From Nesterenkonia marinintestina (GTDB lineage: Bacteria; Actinomycetota; Actinomycetes; Actinomycetales; Micrococcaceae): DNA of 64,000 nucleotides. Within the stretch, counting starts at the first letter, position 1, and every line of letters starts with the position of its first letter. The position numbers and the translations under genes were made by a program. Where the stretch lies: NCBI RefSeq assembly GCF_025420485.1, contig NZ_JAOEFD010000010.1:1-64000 (forward strand), given 5' to 3'. The notes below the pieces were generated by a model. The model saw nothing but the letters and a program-made list of their open reading frames with translations. It had not been told where the DNA came from and ran no database searches. Below, in pieces: positions 46,742 through 58,124 of this stretch.

Positions 46742-48066
46742 ACGACCGACAGTTCGGGTTCCGCACCCGCGCGCTGCACGCCGGCGCCGTGCCGGACGCC
46801 GTCTACGGCACCCGCGCGGTGCCGATCCACCAGTCCACCTCGTTCGTGTTCAAGGACACCGACGACGCCGCGAACCTCTTCGCACTGCAGAAGTACGGCA
46901 ACATCTACTCCCGCATCGGGAACCCGACCGTCGCGGCGTTCGAGGAGCGCGTGGCCTCCCTGGAGGGCGGCATCGGGGCGGTGGCCACCGCCTCGGGCAT
47001 GTCCGCGGAGTTCCTGGTCTTCGCCGCGCTGTGCGGCTCCGGAGACCACATCGTCGCCTCCTCCAAGCTCTACGGCGGCACCATCACCCAGCTCGACGTC
47101 TCGCTGCGCCGGTTCGGCATCGAGACCACCTTCGTCGACTCCACCGACCCGGCCGACTTCGCCGCGGCGATCACCGAGCGCACCAAGGTCGTCTACACCG
47201 AGACGGTCGCGAACCCCAGCAACGACGTCGCGGACCTGCCCGGCCTGGCCGAAGCGGCCCACGCCCGCGGGATCCCGCTGGTCGTCGACTCGACCCTGAC
47301 CACCCCGTACCTGAACCGACCGATCGAGCACGGCGCCGACGTCGTCGTCCACTCGGCCACGAAGTTCCTCGGCGGCCACGGCACCACCCTGGGCGGGGTC
47401 ATCGTCGAATCCGGCGAGTTCCCCTGGGACAACGGGAACTTCCCGCAGATGACCGAACCGGTGGACTCCTACGGCGGGCTCAGCTGGTGGGGAAACTTCG
47501 GCGAGTTCGGGTTCCTGACGAAGATCCGCGCCGAGCAGCTGCGCGACTTCGGCCCCTCGCTCTCCCCCCAGGCGGCCTTCCAGCTCATCCAGGGCGTGGA
47601 GACCCTGCCGCAGCGGATCGACGAGCACGTCACCAACGCTCGACGCATCGCCGAAGCCCTGGAGGCCGACGACCGGGTGCTCTCCGTCGAGTACGCGGGC
47701 CTGCCCTCACACCGCGACCACGAGCTGGCCCAGCGCCTGCTGCCGCTCGGGGTGGGCTCGGTGTTCAGCTTCCGGCTGGCCGGCGGCCGCGAGACCGGCG
47801 CACGGTTCATCGAAGCGCTGCAGCTGGCCTCCCATCTGGCCAACGTCGGAGACGTCCGTACCCTGGTGCTGCACCCCGGGTCGACCACCCACCAGCAGCT
47901 CAGCACGGCCCAGCTCGAGGCCGCGGGCATCCCCGAGGACCTCATCCGCATCTCCGTGGGCCTCGAGGACGTCGAGGACATCCTGTGGGACATCGACCAG
48001 GCCCTGGACGTCGCCCTGAGCGAAGTCCCCGCCGGCGCACCGAGTGACGAAGGAGACCACCGATGA
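46738..48066 (+). CDS. metY: O-acetylhomoserine sulfhydrylase (Cys/Met metabolism PLP enzyme)
   Basis: 442 residues. FGFRTRALHAGAVPD at 5-19, SRIGNPTVAAFEERVASLEGG near 60-80, ASGMSAEF near 90, ETVANPSNDVADLPGLAEAAH near 160, and the Schiff-base lysine in HSATKFLGGHGTTLGGV near 210. Length and the long insertion after the lysine (GNFPQMTEP, SYGGLSWWGNF) are those of MetY, O-acetylhomoserine aminocarboxypropyltransferase, rather than MetB or MetZ. It combines O-acetylhomoserine with sulfide to form homocysteine, or with methanethiol to form methionine. The SAM riboswitch upstream and the flavin monooxygenase downstream suggest that the enzyme captures thiol or sulfide released from organosulfur compounds. 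Confidence 0.92.
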   Translation: MNDRQFGFRTRALHAGAVPDAVYGTRAVPIHQSTSFVFKDTDDAANLFALQKYGNIYSRIGNPTVAAFEERVASLEGGIGAVATASGMSAEFLVFAALCGSGDHIVASSKLYGGTITQLDVSLRRFGIETTFVDSTDPADFAAAITERTKVVYTETVANPSNDVADLPGLAEAAHARGIPLVVDSTLTTPYLNRPIEHGADVVVHSATKFLGGHGTTLGGVIVESGEFPWDNGNFPQMTEPVDSYGGLSWWGNFGEFGFLTKIRAEQLRDFGPSLSPQAAFQLIQGVETLPQRIDEHVTNARRIAEALEADDRVLSVEYAGLPSHRDHELAQRLLPLGVGSVFSFRLAGGRETGARFIEALQLASHLANVGDVRTLVLHPGSTTHQQLSTAQLEAAGIPEDLIRISVGLEDVEDILWDIDQALDVALSEVPAGAPSDEGDHR

Positions 48067-48587
48067 GCACGCCAGCTGAGACCGCGAGTGCCGACCACCC
48101 GCACGGGCTGTGGGAGCCGCCGTCGGCGGTGCGCCGCCTGCAGCTGATCTCGAACGCCGAGTCCGTGGCGATCGTGGGCGCCTCGAACAAGCCCTCGCGT
48201 TCCAGCCACTTCGTGGCGACCTACCTGCTGAGCTCCTCGACGTTCCGGGTCCACTTCATCAACCCGACGGTCGACGAGATCCTCGGCCGCCCCGTCTACG
48301 CCTCGCTGCACGATCTGCCCGAGTCCCCCGACATCGTCGACGTGTTCAGGAAGCCCCAGGACGTGCCGGGGATCGTCGACGACGCCGTCGCCGTCGGAGC
48401 CCGGACCGTGTGGATGCAGCTGGGCATCGAGAACACCGAGGCCGCCCAGCAGGCCAAGGACGCCGGACTCGAGGCGGTGCAGAACCGCTGCCTGAAGATC
48501 GAGCACGCGCGCTTCCACGGCGGGCTGCACCTGGCCGGCTTCAACACCGGAGTGATCAGCTCTGCCCGGCAGAAGCTCGACATCTGA
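48063..48587 (+). CDS. CoA-binding domain protein (YccU-like)
   Basis: 174 residues. A single Rossmann-type CoA-binding domain: SNAESVAIVGASNKPSRSSHFVATYLL near 31-57, VHFINPTVDEILGRPVYASLHDLP near 65-88, VDVFRKPQDVPGIVDDAVAVGARTVWMQLGI near 93-123, and NRCLKIEHAR near 142. Proteins of this family bind CoA but have no known catalytic reaction. ATG overlaps the metY stop (ATGA). MetY-CoA-binding protein pairs recur near O-acetylhomoserine genes, which suggests regulation by acyl-CoA or recognition of it; this is not proven. Confidence 0.88.
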   Translation: MSTPAETASADHPHGLWEPPSAVRRLQLISNAESVAIVGASNKPSRSSHFVATYLLSSSTFRVHFINPTVDEILGRPVYASLHDLPESPDIVDVFRKPQDVPGIVDDAVAVGARTVWMQLGIENTEAAQQAKDAGLEAVQNRCLKIEHARFHGGLHLAGFNTGVISSARQKLDI

Positions 48588-48596
48588 GGAGGACCC

Positions 48597-49115
48597 ATGA
48601 CCACCACACACACCACTCGGACGTTCGATCCGCTGGCCCTGCGTGAGGCGTTCTCGCACTTCCCGCAGGGCGTGGTCGCCGTCGGCGCGGAGATCGACGG
48701 GGCACCCCAGGCCCTGGTCGCCTCGACCTTCACCGTCGGGGTGTCCCTGGAGCCGCCGCTGGTGAGCTTCGCCGTCCAGCACACCTCCCAGACGTGGCCG
48801 CGGCTGCGTCCGGCCCGGGCCCTGGGTGTCAGCGTGCTGGGGAGGGACCAGTTCGGGCTGTGCCGCCAGTTGGCGTCGAAGGACCGGGAGTCCCGGTTCG
48901 CCGGGGTCGACTACGCGGTCGACGACGAGGGCGCCCTGACCCTGCCCTCCAGCCCCATGTGGCTGGCCACCCGCATCTACGACGAGGTCCGCGCCGGGGA
49001 CCACGACATCGTCATCCTGGAGATCACCGACGTGGGCTCCGTCCCCGGCGCGGCGGGCATGGTCTTCCATCAGAGCTCCTTCAAGGAGCTCGCCGCCCTG
49101 GACCTGTCCGCCTGA
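48597..49115 (+). CDS. Flavin reductase (HpaC/DszD-like)
   Basis: 172 residues, 9 bp after the previous gene behind GAGGAGGA. The FMN-binding split barrel of the flavin reductase family shows FSHFPQGVVAVGAEIDGAPQALVASTFTVGVSLEPPLVSFAVQ near 16-60, GVSVLG near 80, and a His in the middle (GDHDIVILEI). Such enzymes reduce FMN with NAD(P)H and hand FMNH2 to a monooxygenase by diffusion. The monooxygenase gene follows 27 bp later, forming a two-component oxygenase; it can also serve the other flavin oxygenases of this region. Confidence 0.92.
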   Translation: MTTTHTTRTFDPLALREAFSHFPQGVVAVGAEIDGAPQALVASTFTVGVSLEPPLVSFAVQHTSQTWPRLRPARALGVSVLGRDQFGLCRQLASKDRESRFAGVDYAVDDEGALTLPSSPMWLATRIYDEVRAGDHDIVILEITDVGSVPGAAGMVFHQSSFKELAALDLSA

Positions 49116-49142
49116 GACCAGAGTGCCGATGAGAGAGGGCCA

Positions 49143-51958
<2,816 letters not shown>

Positions 51959-51976
51959 TCACACTAACAAGGCTGG

Positions 51977-53323
51977 TCAGCGGCGCACCGGCTCCGTCCC
52001 CGCAGACGTCGCCCGGCGCAGTCGGAGCATCCCGAAGAAGGCGACGAACAGCATGAACATGCCGAACTGGTTGTAGTTGAAGAACAGGAATTCTGTCGGT
52101 GAGGCGATCAGGAAGATCGCCAGCACCATCACCAGGGCGACCCCGGCGTCGACGTCGTGCGTGCGGGCGAAGCCGTAGGACCTCGCCGTGGCGGCGATCA
52201 GCACGGCGAGGAGCATCATGAGTCCGATGATCCCCAGATCCACCGCCGTCTGGATGTAGGAGTTGTGGAAGTGGGCGATCTCGTAGTCCACGAACTGCGG
52301 CACGTAGCGGCTCGGCTCTTCCCCGTAGGAGGTGTGGAAGTAGGCGTTGAACCCCCAGCCCACCAGGGGCCGCTCGGCGATGGCCGAGTAGCCGAACTCC
52401 CACATGGTGGTGCGGCCGGTCATCGTCGGATCCCGACCGAGCAGCTCCATCAGCGGCGTCCACAGCTGCCACAGCAGCGCACCGACGGCCACCATCAGCG
52501 GCACCAGCACGGTCAGCAGTGGGCCCAGCGGGATCCGCGGCACCACCGCACGGGCCAGCGGCACGAGCACCACCGCCGCCACCATCAGGAACAGGCCGGT
52601 GGCCGAACCGGCGAGCAGGACGAAGACGGCGAAGACCGCGAGCGCGGCCACCCGTCGGAGGCCCCGCAGCAGGGCGAGCGACAGCACCACTCCGATGGCG
52701 CAGTAGAACCCGGCCATGATGTTGTGGGTGAACAGCCCGCGGATCCGCCGGCCGCCGAGGAAGTTCTCGCGTTCGTGGGTGTCGTGGTCGAGCACCTGGT
52801 CGTAGCCGACCAGGTGGGCCAGCATCCCTCCGACGGCGAGGATCAGCAGCACCGCGAGCACCATGCGCAGGATCTGCGGCATCGTGAATTCGGTGGCCAG
52901 CACATAGGCGACGATGATGTTCCCCGCGGCCATGGCTCCGTAGACGAGGGAATCCGCCGGGGAGACCGACCACAGGGTGCTGGCCACCAGGTACCCGCCC
53001 ACGACGAGCGCCAGGCTGAGGCCCACGGCGTCGAGCCGCCGGGCGGTCAGCAGCAGGGGCACCGAGAGCATGTGCATCACGATCCACACCAGGGAGAAGA
53101 GCGTGTTGTCGCCGACCTCGCCGTCCGGGCTCACAGGGATGAGCACGGCCGCGGTCAGACCGAAGGTGAAGGCCGTGTAGACCGCGAAGTACGCTCCGCG
53201 CAGGCTCTTCCACCGCGACGGGGGCGACTCACAGCCCGGCGCTCCGCCCACGGCGGCGGCGTCGCGGCGACGCAGAGCTCCGCCGCGACGCTCCTGGGCC
53301 CACGCGGGACGCACGGTCCTCAT
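51977..53323 (-). CDS. O-antigen ligase/polymerase-like membrane protein (Wzy/WaaL family)
   Basis: 448 residues with about eleven helices. The family loop lies at about 295-345: GFNAYFHTSYGEEPSRYVPQFVDYEIAHFHNSYIQTAVDLGIIGLMMLL, with HNSYI-, the hallmark of PF04932 in which the His/Asn motif is essential. These proteins polymerise or ligate polysaccharide chains at the outer face of the membrane. Its ATG overlaps the phosphatase stop by 4 bp, so it forms an operon with the BY-kinase and phosphatase genes, the usual regulators of exopolysaccharide length. No glycosyltransferases or flippase lie nearby. Confidence 0.85.
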   Translation of the reverse strand: MRTVRPAWAQERRGGALRRRDAAAVGGAPGCESPPSRWKSLRGAYFAVYTAFTFGLTAAVLIPVSPDGEVGDNTLFSLVWIVMHMLSVPLLLTARRLDAVGLSLALVVGGYLVASTLWSVSPADSLVYGAMAAGNIIVAYVLATEFTMPQILRMVLAVLLILAVGGMLAHLVGYDQVLDHDTHERENFLGGRRIRGLFTHNIMAGFYCAIGVVLSLALLRGLRRVAALAVFAVFVLLAGSATGLFLMVAAVVLVPLARAVVPRIPLGPLLTVLVPLMVAVGALLWQLWTPLMELLGRDPTMTGRTTMWEFGYSAIAERPLVGWGFNAYFHTSYGEEPSRYVPQFVDYEIAHFHNSYIQTAVDLGIIGLMMLLAVLIAATARSYGFARTHDVDAGVALVMVLAIFLIASPTEFLFFNYNQFGMFMLFVAFFGMLRLRRATSAGTEPVRR

Positions 53324-53961
53324 GATCGTGGCCCGCCGTCGGCGGAGGCGACGATGTCACCGAGCGAGTCCTGCAGCAGGTCGAGGCAGGCGACGATCTG
53401 CTCCGCCGAGGTCCGGTAGTCCCCCGCGGCACCCCCGAAGGGATCGACCACCTCCTCCGGCAGGGTCGCCGGCACGGTGGTCAGCCCGCGCCGCTGCGCC
53501 GCGGCACGGACCAGAGCACGCAGACGGTCGGGGGTCGACGCGTGCTCCCCGAGCGCGGGCGAGTCCGGAGGGCTGACCGCGAGGTCATGCACCAGGTGCG
53601 CGAACTCGGAGAGCAGGAAGGTCCGGCGGGAGGCCCGGGGCGCCGTCCTGACGAGCGCCTGCCGGTGTCGACGGGTCATGCACAGCACGAGGTCTGCGGC
53701 GAGGATCTCCTCGGGATCCACCGGTCGCGCCCGGTGCCCGGACGGCTCTCCGCCGTAACGCACGGAGAGTTCCGCCGCCTCGGAGGGCATGGGGGCGCCC
53801 GGCCGCGGATGCAGTCCCGCGCTGGTGACCTCCACGAGACCCGCCGCCGCGGGGGCGTGGTCCCGCAGCCGGGCCGAGAGGATCTGGGCGCACTGCGCGG
53901 AGCGGCATACATTGCCGGTGCAGACGGCCACCGTCCGGAACGGCTCAGCGGGTGTCCGCAT
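53320..53961 (-). CDS. Low-molecular-weight protein-tyrosine phosphatase
   Basis: 213 residues. The P-loop VAVCTGNVCRSAQ at 11-23 (Cys14, Arg20) is complete. TSAGLHPRPGAPMPSEA near 50-66 and the general acid region VVDPFGGAAGDY near 180 follow the family. It is longer than the usual 150-170 residues owing to an insertion (about 115-170) with LRALVRAAAQRRGL. The enzyme should remove phosphate from the tyrosine cluster of the BY-kinase encoded 6 bp upstream, controlling polysaccharide production, as for Wzb and Wzc. Confidence 0.9.
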   Translation of the reverse strand: MRTPAEPFRTVAVCTGNVCRSAQCAQILSARLRDHAPAAAGLVEVTSAGLHPRPGAPMPSEAAELSVRYGGEPSGHRARPVDPEEILAADLVLCMTRRHRQALVRTAPRASRRTFLLSEFAHLVHDLAVSPPDSPALGEHASTPDRLRALVRAAAQRRGLTTVPATLPEEVVDPFGGAAGDYRTSAEQIVACLDLLQDSLGDIVASADGGPRS

Positions 53962-53967
53962 CAGCGC

Positions 53968-55344
53968 TCAGCCCTTCGACCCGCCGGTCTCGACGCTCGA
54001 GTAGCCGTACCCGCCGTATCGGTCGTACCCCTGTGCGTCCGGGCCCTTGGTCGGCACCCGAGTCATCACGATGCCCAGCAGGCGGGCCTCGACCAGGTCG
54101 AGGGCGTCGGAGGCCCCGCGGACCTCCGGCGCGCGGGCGGTGCCGACGCCGACCACGAGCACCGCCCCGGAGGTCATCCGGCTCAGCACCGCGGCGTCGC
54201 TGACCGGCAGCAGCGGCGGCGTGTCGAACAGGACGACGTCGTACGCGGACTCCAGCCGAGAGATCAGCTGCTGCATGGCCGCACTGCCCAGCAGTTCGCT
54301 CGGGTTCGGCGGGACGGTTCCCGCGGGCAGGACCGCCAGCTCGTCGGGGCCCCAGGACTGGACGACGTCCTCGAGCTGCGCCAACTCGGTCAGGGCATCG
54401 GTGAGCCCGACCGCGCCCTCCAGGCCGAGGTGGTCCGCCACCGCCGGGCGTCGCAGGTCAGCGTCGACCAGCAGCACACGGTGCCCGGCCCGCCGAAGAC
54501 TGATCGCCAGGTTCACCGCCGTCGTCGTCTTGCCCTCGCTCTGGACCGAGGAGGTGACGACGAAGCTGTGGGAGCTCCGTCCGATGTCGAGGAAGTGCAG
54601 GTTGGTGCGCAGGGTGCGGAAGGACTCGGCGAATCCGCCGGCCGGGTCCGTCTGGGCCACCAGCTCCCCGGAGGTCACCCTCCGGTCCTCACGGACGGTG
54701 CCCAGGATCGGGGCCTCGGTGATCGTCCGGACGTCGTCCTCGGTGCGGATCCGGGTGCGCAGGACCTCGCGCAGCGCCAGCACGGCCATGCCCAGTGCCG
54801 CGCCGACGACGAGCCCCAGAGCCACGTAGACCAGCGGGCGCGGAACGGCCGGGTCCTCCGGCGGCTCCGCCGGCTGGATGGTGGTCAGGGTGATCGCATT
54901 GCCGCCCTCGGGGGTGACCTCCTGGACGCTGGCGTCCAGATTCTCGGCGATCGAATCCGCGATGGCCGCGGCCTGGTCAGGGTCCTCGTCCGAGGCGACG
55001 ATCTCCAGGATGACGGTCTCGTTCTGGCTGGCGACCGAGACGTCCTCCGCCAGGTCCTCCACCGTGGTGTCCAGTGCCAGGTCCTCGATCACCGGTCCGA
55101 GCACCGCAGAGCTCGTGGTCAGCTCCACGAAGCTGCGCACCATCTCCTGGCTGTAGATGTTGCCCTGGCCGAGCTCGTTGACGTCGGCCGCCCCCTCCAC
55201 CGAGACGTACACCAGCGACTCGGCCTCGTACCGGGGAGTCTGCAGCAGTGCCGCCGCGCCTCCCAGGGCCGCGCCCAGGAGGGTGACCACCAGGACGGTG
55301 AGCCACCCCCGGCGCAGGATCATCAGATATTCGCGCAGCTCCAC
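53968..55344 (-). CDS. BY-type tyrosine kinase with Wzz chain-length domain
   Basis: 458 residues from a GTG (55342-55344). A Wzz domain with two transmembrane helices (about 13-35 and 173-195) precedes the cytoplasmic kinase. Walker A SVQSEGKTTTAVNLA near 262, Walker A' VLLVDADLRRP near 290, Walker B VVLFDTPPLLPVSDA near 375. The C-terminus has a tyrosine cluster (GYDRYGGYGYSSVETGG), the autophosphorylation tail. The fused Wzz-kinase form is common in actinobacteria. It governs the length and export of a surface polysaccharide. purA ends 32 bp upstream, so read-through is possible. Confidence 0.92.
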   Translation of the reverse strand: MELREYLMILRRGWLTVLVVTLLGAALGGAAALLQTPRYEAESLVYVSVEGAADVNELGQGNIYSQEMVRSFVELTTSSAVLGPVIEDLALDTTVEDLAEDVSVASQNETVILEIVASDEDPDQAAAIADSIAENLDASVQEVTPEGGNAITLTTIQPAEPPEDPAVPRPLVYVALGLVVGAALGMAVLALREVLRTRIRTEDDVRTITEAPILGTVREDRRVTSGELVAQTDPAGGFAESFRTLRTNLHFLDIGRSSHSFVVTSSVQSEGKTTTAVNLAISLRRAGHRVLLVDADLRRPAVADHLGLEGAVGLTDALTELAQLEDVVQSWGPDELAVLPAGTVPPNPSELLGSAAMQQLISRLESAYDVVLFDTPPLLPVSDAAVLSRMTSGAVLVVGVGTARAPEVRGASDALDLVEARLLGIVMTRVPTKGPDAQGYDRYGGYGYSSVETGGSKG

Positions 55345-55376
55345 AGCTGACCGCCCCCTCTCCCCCGCAGCCGGTA

Positions 55377-56666
55377 TCAGCCGTCTATGAGGTCGTGTAC
55401 CGAGATCACCTGGTCCCGCCCCGGACCCACCCCCACACCGGAGATGCGGGTGCCTGCGAGCTTCTCCAGGGCGAGCACATAGTCTCGCGCGTTGGTGGGC
55501 AGGTCGTCCAGCGTGCGGGCGGAGGAGATGTCCTCGGTCCAGCCGTCGAAGTGCTCGAAGACCGGCACCGCGTGGTGGAACTGGGTCTGGGTCATCGGCA
55601 TCTCGTCGAACCGGACCCCATCGATCTCATAGGCCACGCACACCGGTATCCGCTCGATCCCGGTGAGGACGTCGAGCTTGGTCAGGAAGTAGTCGGTGAA
55701 GCCGTTGATGCGGGAGGCGTAGCGCGCCATCACCGCGTCGAACCAGCCGCAGCGGCGGGGCCGGCCGGTGTTGACGCCGAACTCGCCGCCGGTGCGCTGC
55801 AGGAACTCGCCCCACTCGTCGAACAGCTCGGTGGGGAACGGGCCGGCCCCCACCCGGGTGGTGTAGGCCTTGACCACACCGATGGACCGGGAGATGCGGG
55901 TGGGGCCGATCCCCGACCCGACGGAGGCGCCGCCCGCGGTCGGGTTGGAGCTGGTGACGAACGGATAGGTGCCGTGGTCGACGTCGAGGTAGGTGGCCTG
56001 CCCGCCCTCCATGAGCACCACCCGACCGTCGTCGAGGGCGTCGTTGAGCAGGATCGTGGAGTCCACGACCATCGGCCGCAGCCGATCGGCGTAGGAGAGG
56101 AAGTACTCGGCGATCTCGTCGACGGTGATGGAGCGCCGGTTGTAGAGCTTCACCAGCAGCTCGTTCTTCTGCCGCAGCGCACCTTCGATCTTCTGGCGCA
56201 GGATCGACTCGTCGAAGATGTCCTGCACACGGATCCCCAGCCGGGCGACCTTGTCCATATAGGTGGGTCCGATGCCGCGCCCGGTGGTGCCGATGGCCCG
56301 CTTGCCGAGGAACCGTTCGGTGACCTTGTCCATGGTCTGGTGGTACGGAGCCACCAGGTGCGCGTTGGCGGAGATGCGCAGGTGGGAGCAGTCGTGGCCG
56401 CGGACCTCGAGGCCGTCGATCTCCTCGAACAGGGCCTCCAGGTTGACCACGACGCCGTTGCCGATGACCGGGGTCGCATTCGGCGAGAGGATGCCTGCGG
56501 GAAGCAGCTTGAGCTCGAACTTCTCCCCGCCGACGACGACGGTGTGCCCGGCGTTGTTGCCGCCGTTGGGCTTGACCACGTAGTCGACCCGCTCGCCGAG
56601 CAGGTCGGTGGCCTTGCCCTTGCCCTCATCGCCCCACTGGGCGCCGACGATCACGATCGCTGGCAT
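55377..56666 (-). CDS. purA: Adenylosuccinate synthetase
   Basis: 429 residues from the ATG at 56664-56666. The GTP-binding P-loop [17 protein letters not shown] lies at 7-23. [14 protein letters not shown] near 36-49, [14 protein letters not shown] near 128-141 and [19 protein letters not shown] near 230-248 (aspartate loop) are all present. It converts IMP and aspartate to adenylosuccinate with GTP, the first step to AMP. A TAGACT -10 (AGTCTA on the plus strand at 56769-56774) lies about 100 bp upstream, within the end of the DUF421 gene. Confidence 0.97.
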   Translation of the reverse strand: MPAIVIVGAQWGDEGKGKATDLLGERVDYVVKPNGGNNAGHTVVVGGEKFELKLLPAGILSPNATPVIGNGVVVNLEALFEEIDGLEVRGHDCSHLRISANAHLVAPYHQTMDKVTERFLGKRAIGTTGRGIGPTYMDKVARLGIRVQDIFDESILRQKIEGALRQKNELLVKLYNRRSITVDEIAEYFLSYADRLRPMVVDSTILLNDALDDGRVVLMEGGQATYLDVDHGTYPFVTSSNPTAGGASVGSGIGPTRISRSIGVVKAYTTRVGAGPFPTELFDEWGEFLQRTGGEFGVNTGRPRRCGWFDAVMARYASRINGFTDYFLTKLDVLTGIERIPVCVAYEIDGVRFDEMPMTQTQFHHAVPVFEHFDGWTEDISSARTLDDLPTNARDYVLALEKLAGTRISGVGVGPGRDQVISVHDLIDG

Positions 56667-56782
56667 GACACTCCTTCTCATGCGGCGCAGAGTCGTCCGA
56701 GCGCCGGTTCGGGGCGGTCCCGTGCCGGCTCCTCCCGTACCGTTCCGGGCCGCGCCGACACCCGTGGCAGTCTACCAAGGGC

Positions 56783-57340
56783 TCACCGGCGGGGTGCTGT
56801 CCCGTCGGTCGGTCCGTCCGGCTCGCCGGTGTAGGGCAGCACGGTCTCTCCGGAGCCGAACTTCCCGGAGGTGATCAGACCGAGGGCGCCGTCCTGCTGC
56901 AGGATGACCGCCTCCACCTCGTCCATGCAGCCGAGTCCTGCCTGGCGGGCCGCGGTGTGGACGTCGTCCTCGACCAGCTGGTGCTTGCGCATCGTCCGGT
57001 GCTGGAACTCGCCGTGGTAGTAGACGAGCACCGGCTGCGAGTCCACCAGGCGCCGGAGCTTCGGCGAGCGCCGCCGCACCCAGGCCAGCACCCAGTGCAG
57101 CAGCACCAGCATGACCAGGGTGAGCAGCATCTGGGTGATCGGGACGTCGGGGGCGGTGATCGTCCGACCGAAGGCCGAACCGATCGTCACCGCCATGATG
57201 AGGTCCAGCGGCGTCATCGCCGCGGTGGTGCGCGGCCCGGTGATCCGCAGCAGCATCAGCAGGGCCAGATAGCCGACCGAGACGGTCAGCACCGTGTGGA
57301 CGATGGGGTCCCAGCCGTCCCAGAACTGTGTCATATCCAT
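56783..57340 (-). CDS. DUF421 family membrane protein (YetF-like)
   Basis: 185 residues. About three helices in the first 95 residues (VHTVLTVSVGYLALLMLLRITG, LDLIMAVTIGSAFGRTI, ITQMLLTLVMLVLLHWVLAW) end with the R-LVDSQPVLVYYHGEF segment near 100, the diagnostic start of the DUF421 soluble domain. Then M-KHQLVEDDVHTAARQAG and VEAVILQQDGALGLI follow. Family members such as YetF are inner-membrane proteins of unknown function, linked to spore germination or stress in Bacillus. It is monocistronic; purA's promoter lies in its 3' end. Confidence 0.9.
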   Translation of the reverse strand: MDMTQFWDGWDPIVHTVLTVSVGYLALLMLLRITGPRTTAAMTPLDLIMAVTIGSAFGRTITAPDVPITQMLLTLVMLVLLHWVLAWVRRRSPKLRRLVDSQPVLVYYHGEFQHRTMRKHQLVEDDVHTAARQAGLGCMDEVEAVILQQDGALGLITSGKFGSGETVLPYTGEPDGPTDGTAPRR

Positions 57341-57423
57341 ACCCGGAGACTGCCACGGACGACACCCGGTGTCGATGCGCCGCTCCGGAGCTCACATCCC
57401 GTCCTGAGCTGGGACGACGACCC

Positions 57424-58104
57424 TCAGCCCAGGCGTCCTCCGGAGGCCTCCAGATAGCAGGCCGCACACAGCGACTCGTACCAGACCTCACCTCCGACCT
57501 CGCCGCCGTCGATGGCGACCTGGTCCCCGTCGAAGACGATGCGGTCCCCGTCCCGCCGGGTGTTGAACAGCGCCTTGCGCCCGCACCGGCAGATCGTCTT
57601 CAGCTCCTCCAAGGAGTGCGCCAGGTCCATCAGTCGGGCCGATCCCGGGAAGGCCCGCGTGCGGAAGTCCGTACGGATCCCATAGGCCAGCACCGGCACC
57701 TCGTCCAACACGGCGATGCGCAGCAGGTCGTCGACCTGGTCCGGGGCGAGGAACTGGGCCTCATCGATCAGCAGGCATGCCACCGGCCGGATCCCGGCCC
57801 GCCAGCCCCCGGGCGTCGGAGGGCCGACGGCGTCGTGGTCGAGGGCCTCCAGCAGGGTGCCGGGCTCCTCGCCCGCGGCGTACCGGGCGAAGAGGTCGCG
57901 CAGATCGTCGTCGGGACCGATCATGAGGTCGACGCTCCGGGTGACGCCCAGCCGGGAGACGATCTCGTCGTCGCCCTTGGTGTCGGTCACCGGTTTGGCC
58001 AGCAGCACCCGCTGGTCCCGCTCCTCATAGTTGAACGCGGCCTGCAGCAGGCTGGTGGACTTTCCGGAGTTCATCGCTCCGTAGCGGAAGTACAGCTTGG
58101 CCAT
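57424..58104 (-). CDS. tdk: Thymidine kinase (type II, zinc-binding)
   Basis: 226 residues. P-loop KLYFRYGAMNSGKSTSLLQAAFNY at 3-26, Walker B CLLIDEAQFLAP near 119-130, and a zinc site with CRCG near 170 and CAAC near 213, leaving four cysteines in the two pairs. It phosphorylates thymidine to dTMP in the salvage pathway; with dcd it feeds dTTP supply. TAGGAT lies 9 nt before the ATG. A little longer at the C-terminus than the usual 190-200 residues. Confidence 0.95.
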   Translation of the reverse strand: MAKLYFRYGAMNSGKSTSLLQAAFNYEERDQRVLLAKPVTDTKGDDEIVSRLGVTRSVDLMIGPDDDLRDLFARYAAGEEPGTLLEALDHDAVGPPTPGGWRAGIRPVACLLIDEAQFLAPDQVDDLLRIAVLDEVPVLAYGIRTDFRTRAFPGSARLMDLAHSLEELKTICRCGRKALFNTRRDGDRIVFDGDQVAIDGGEVGGEVWYESLCAACYLEASGGRLG

Positions 58105-58124
58105 AGCCGCACGATCCTATCGCC

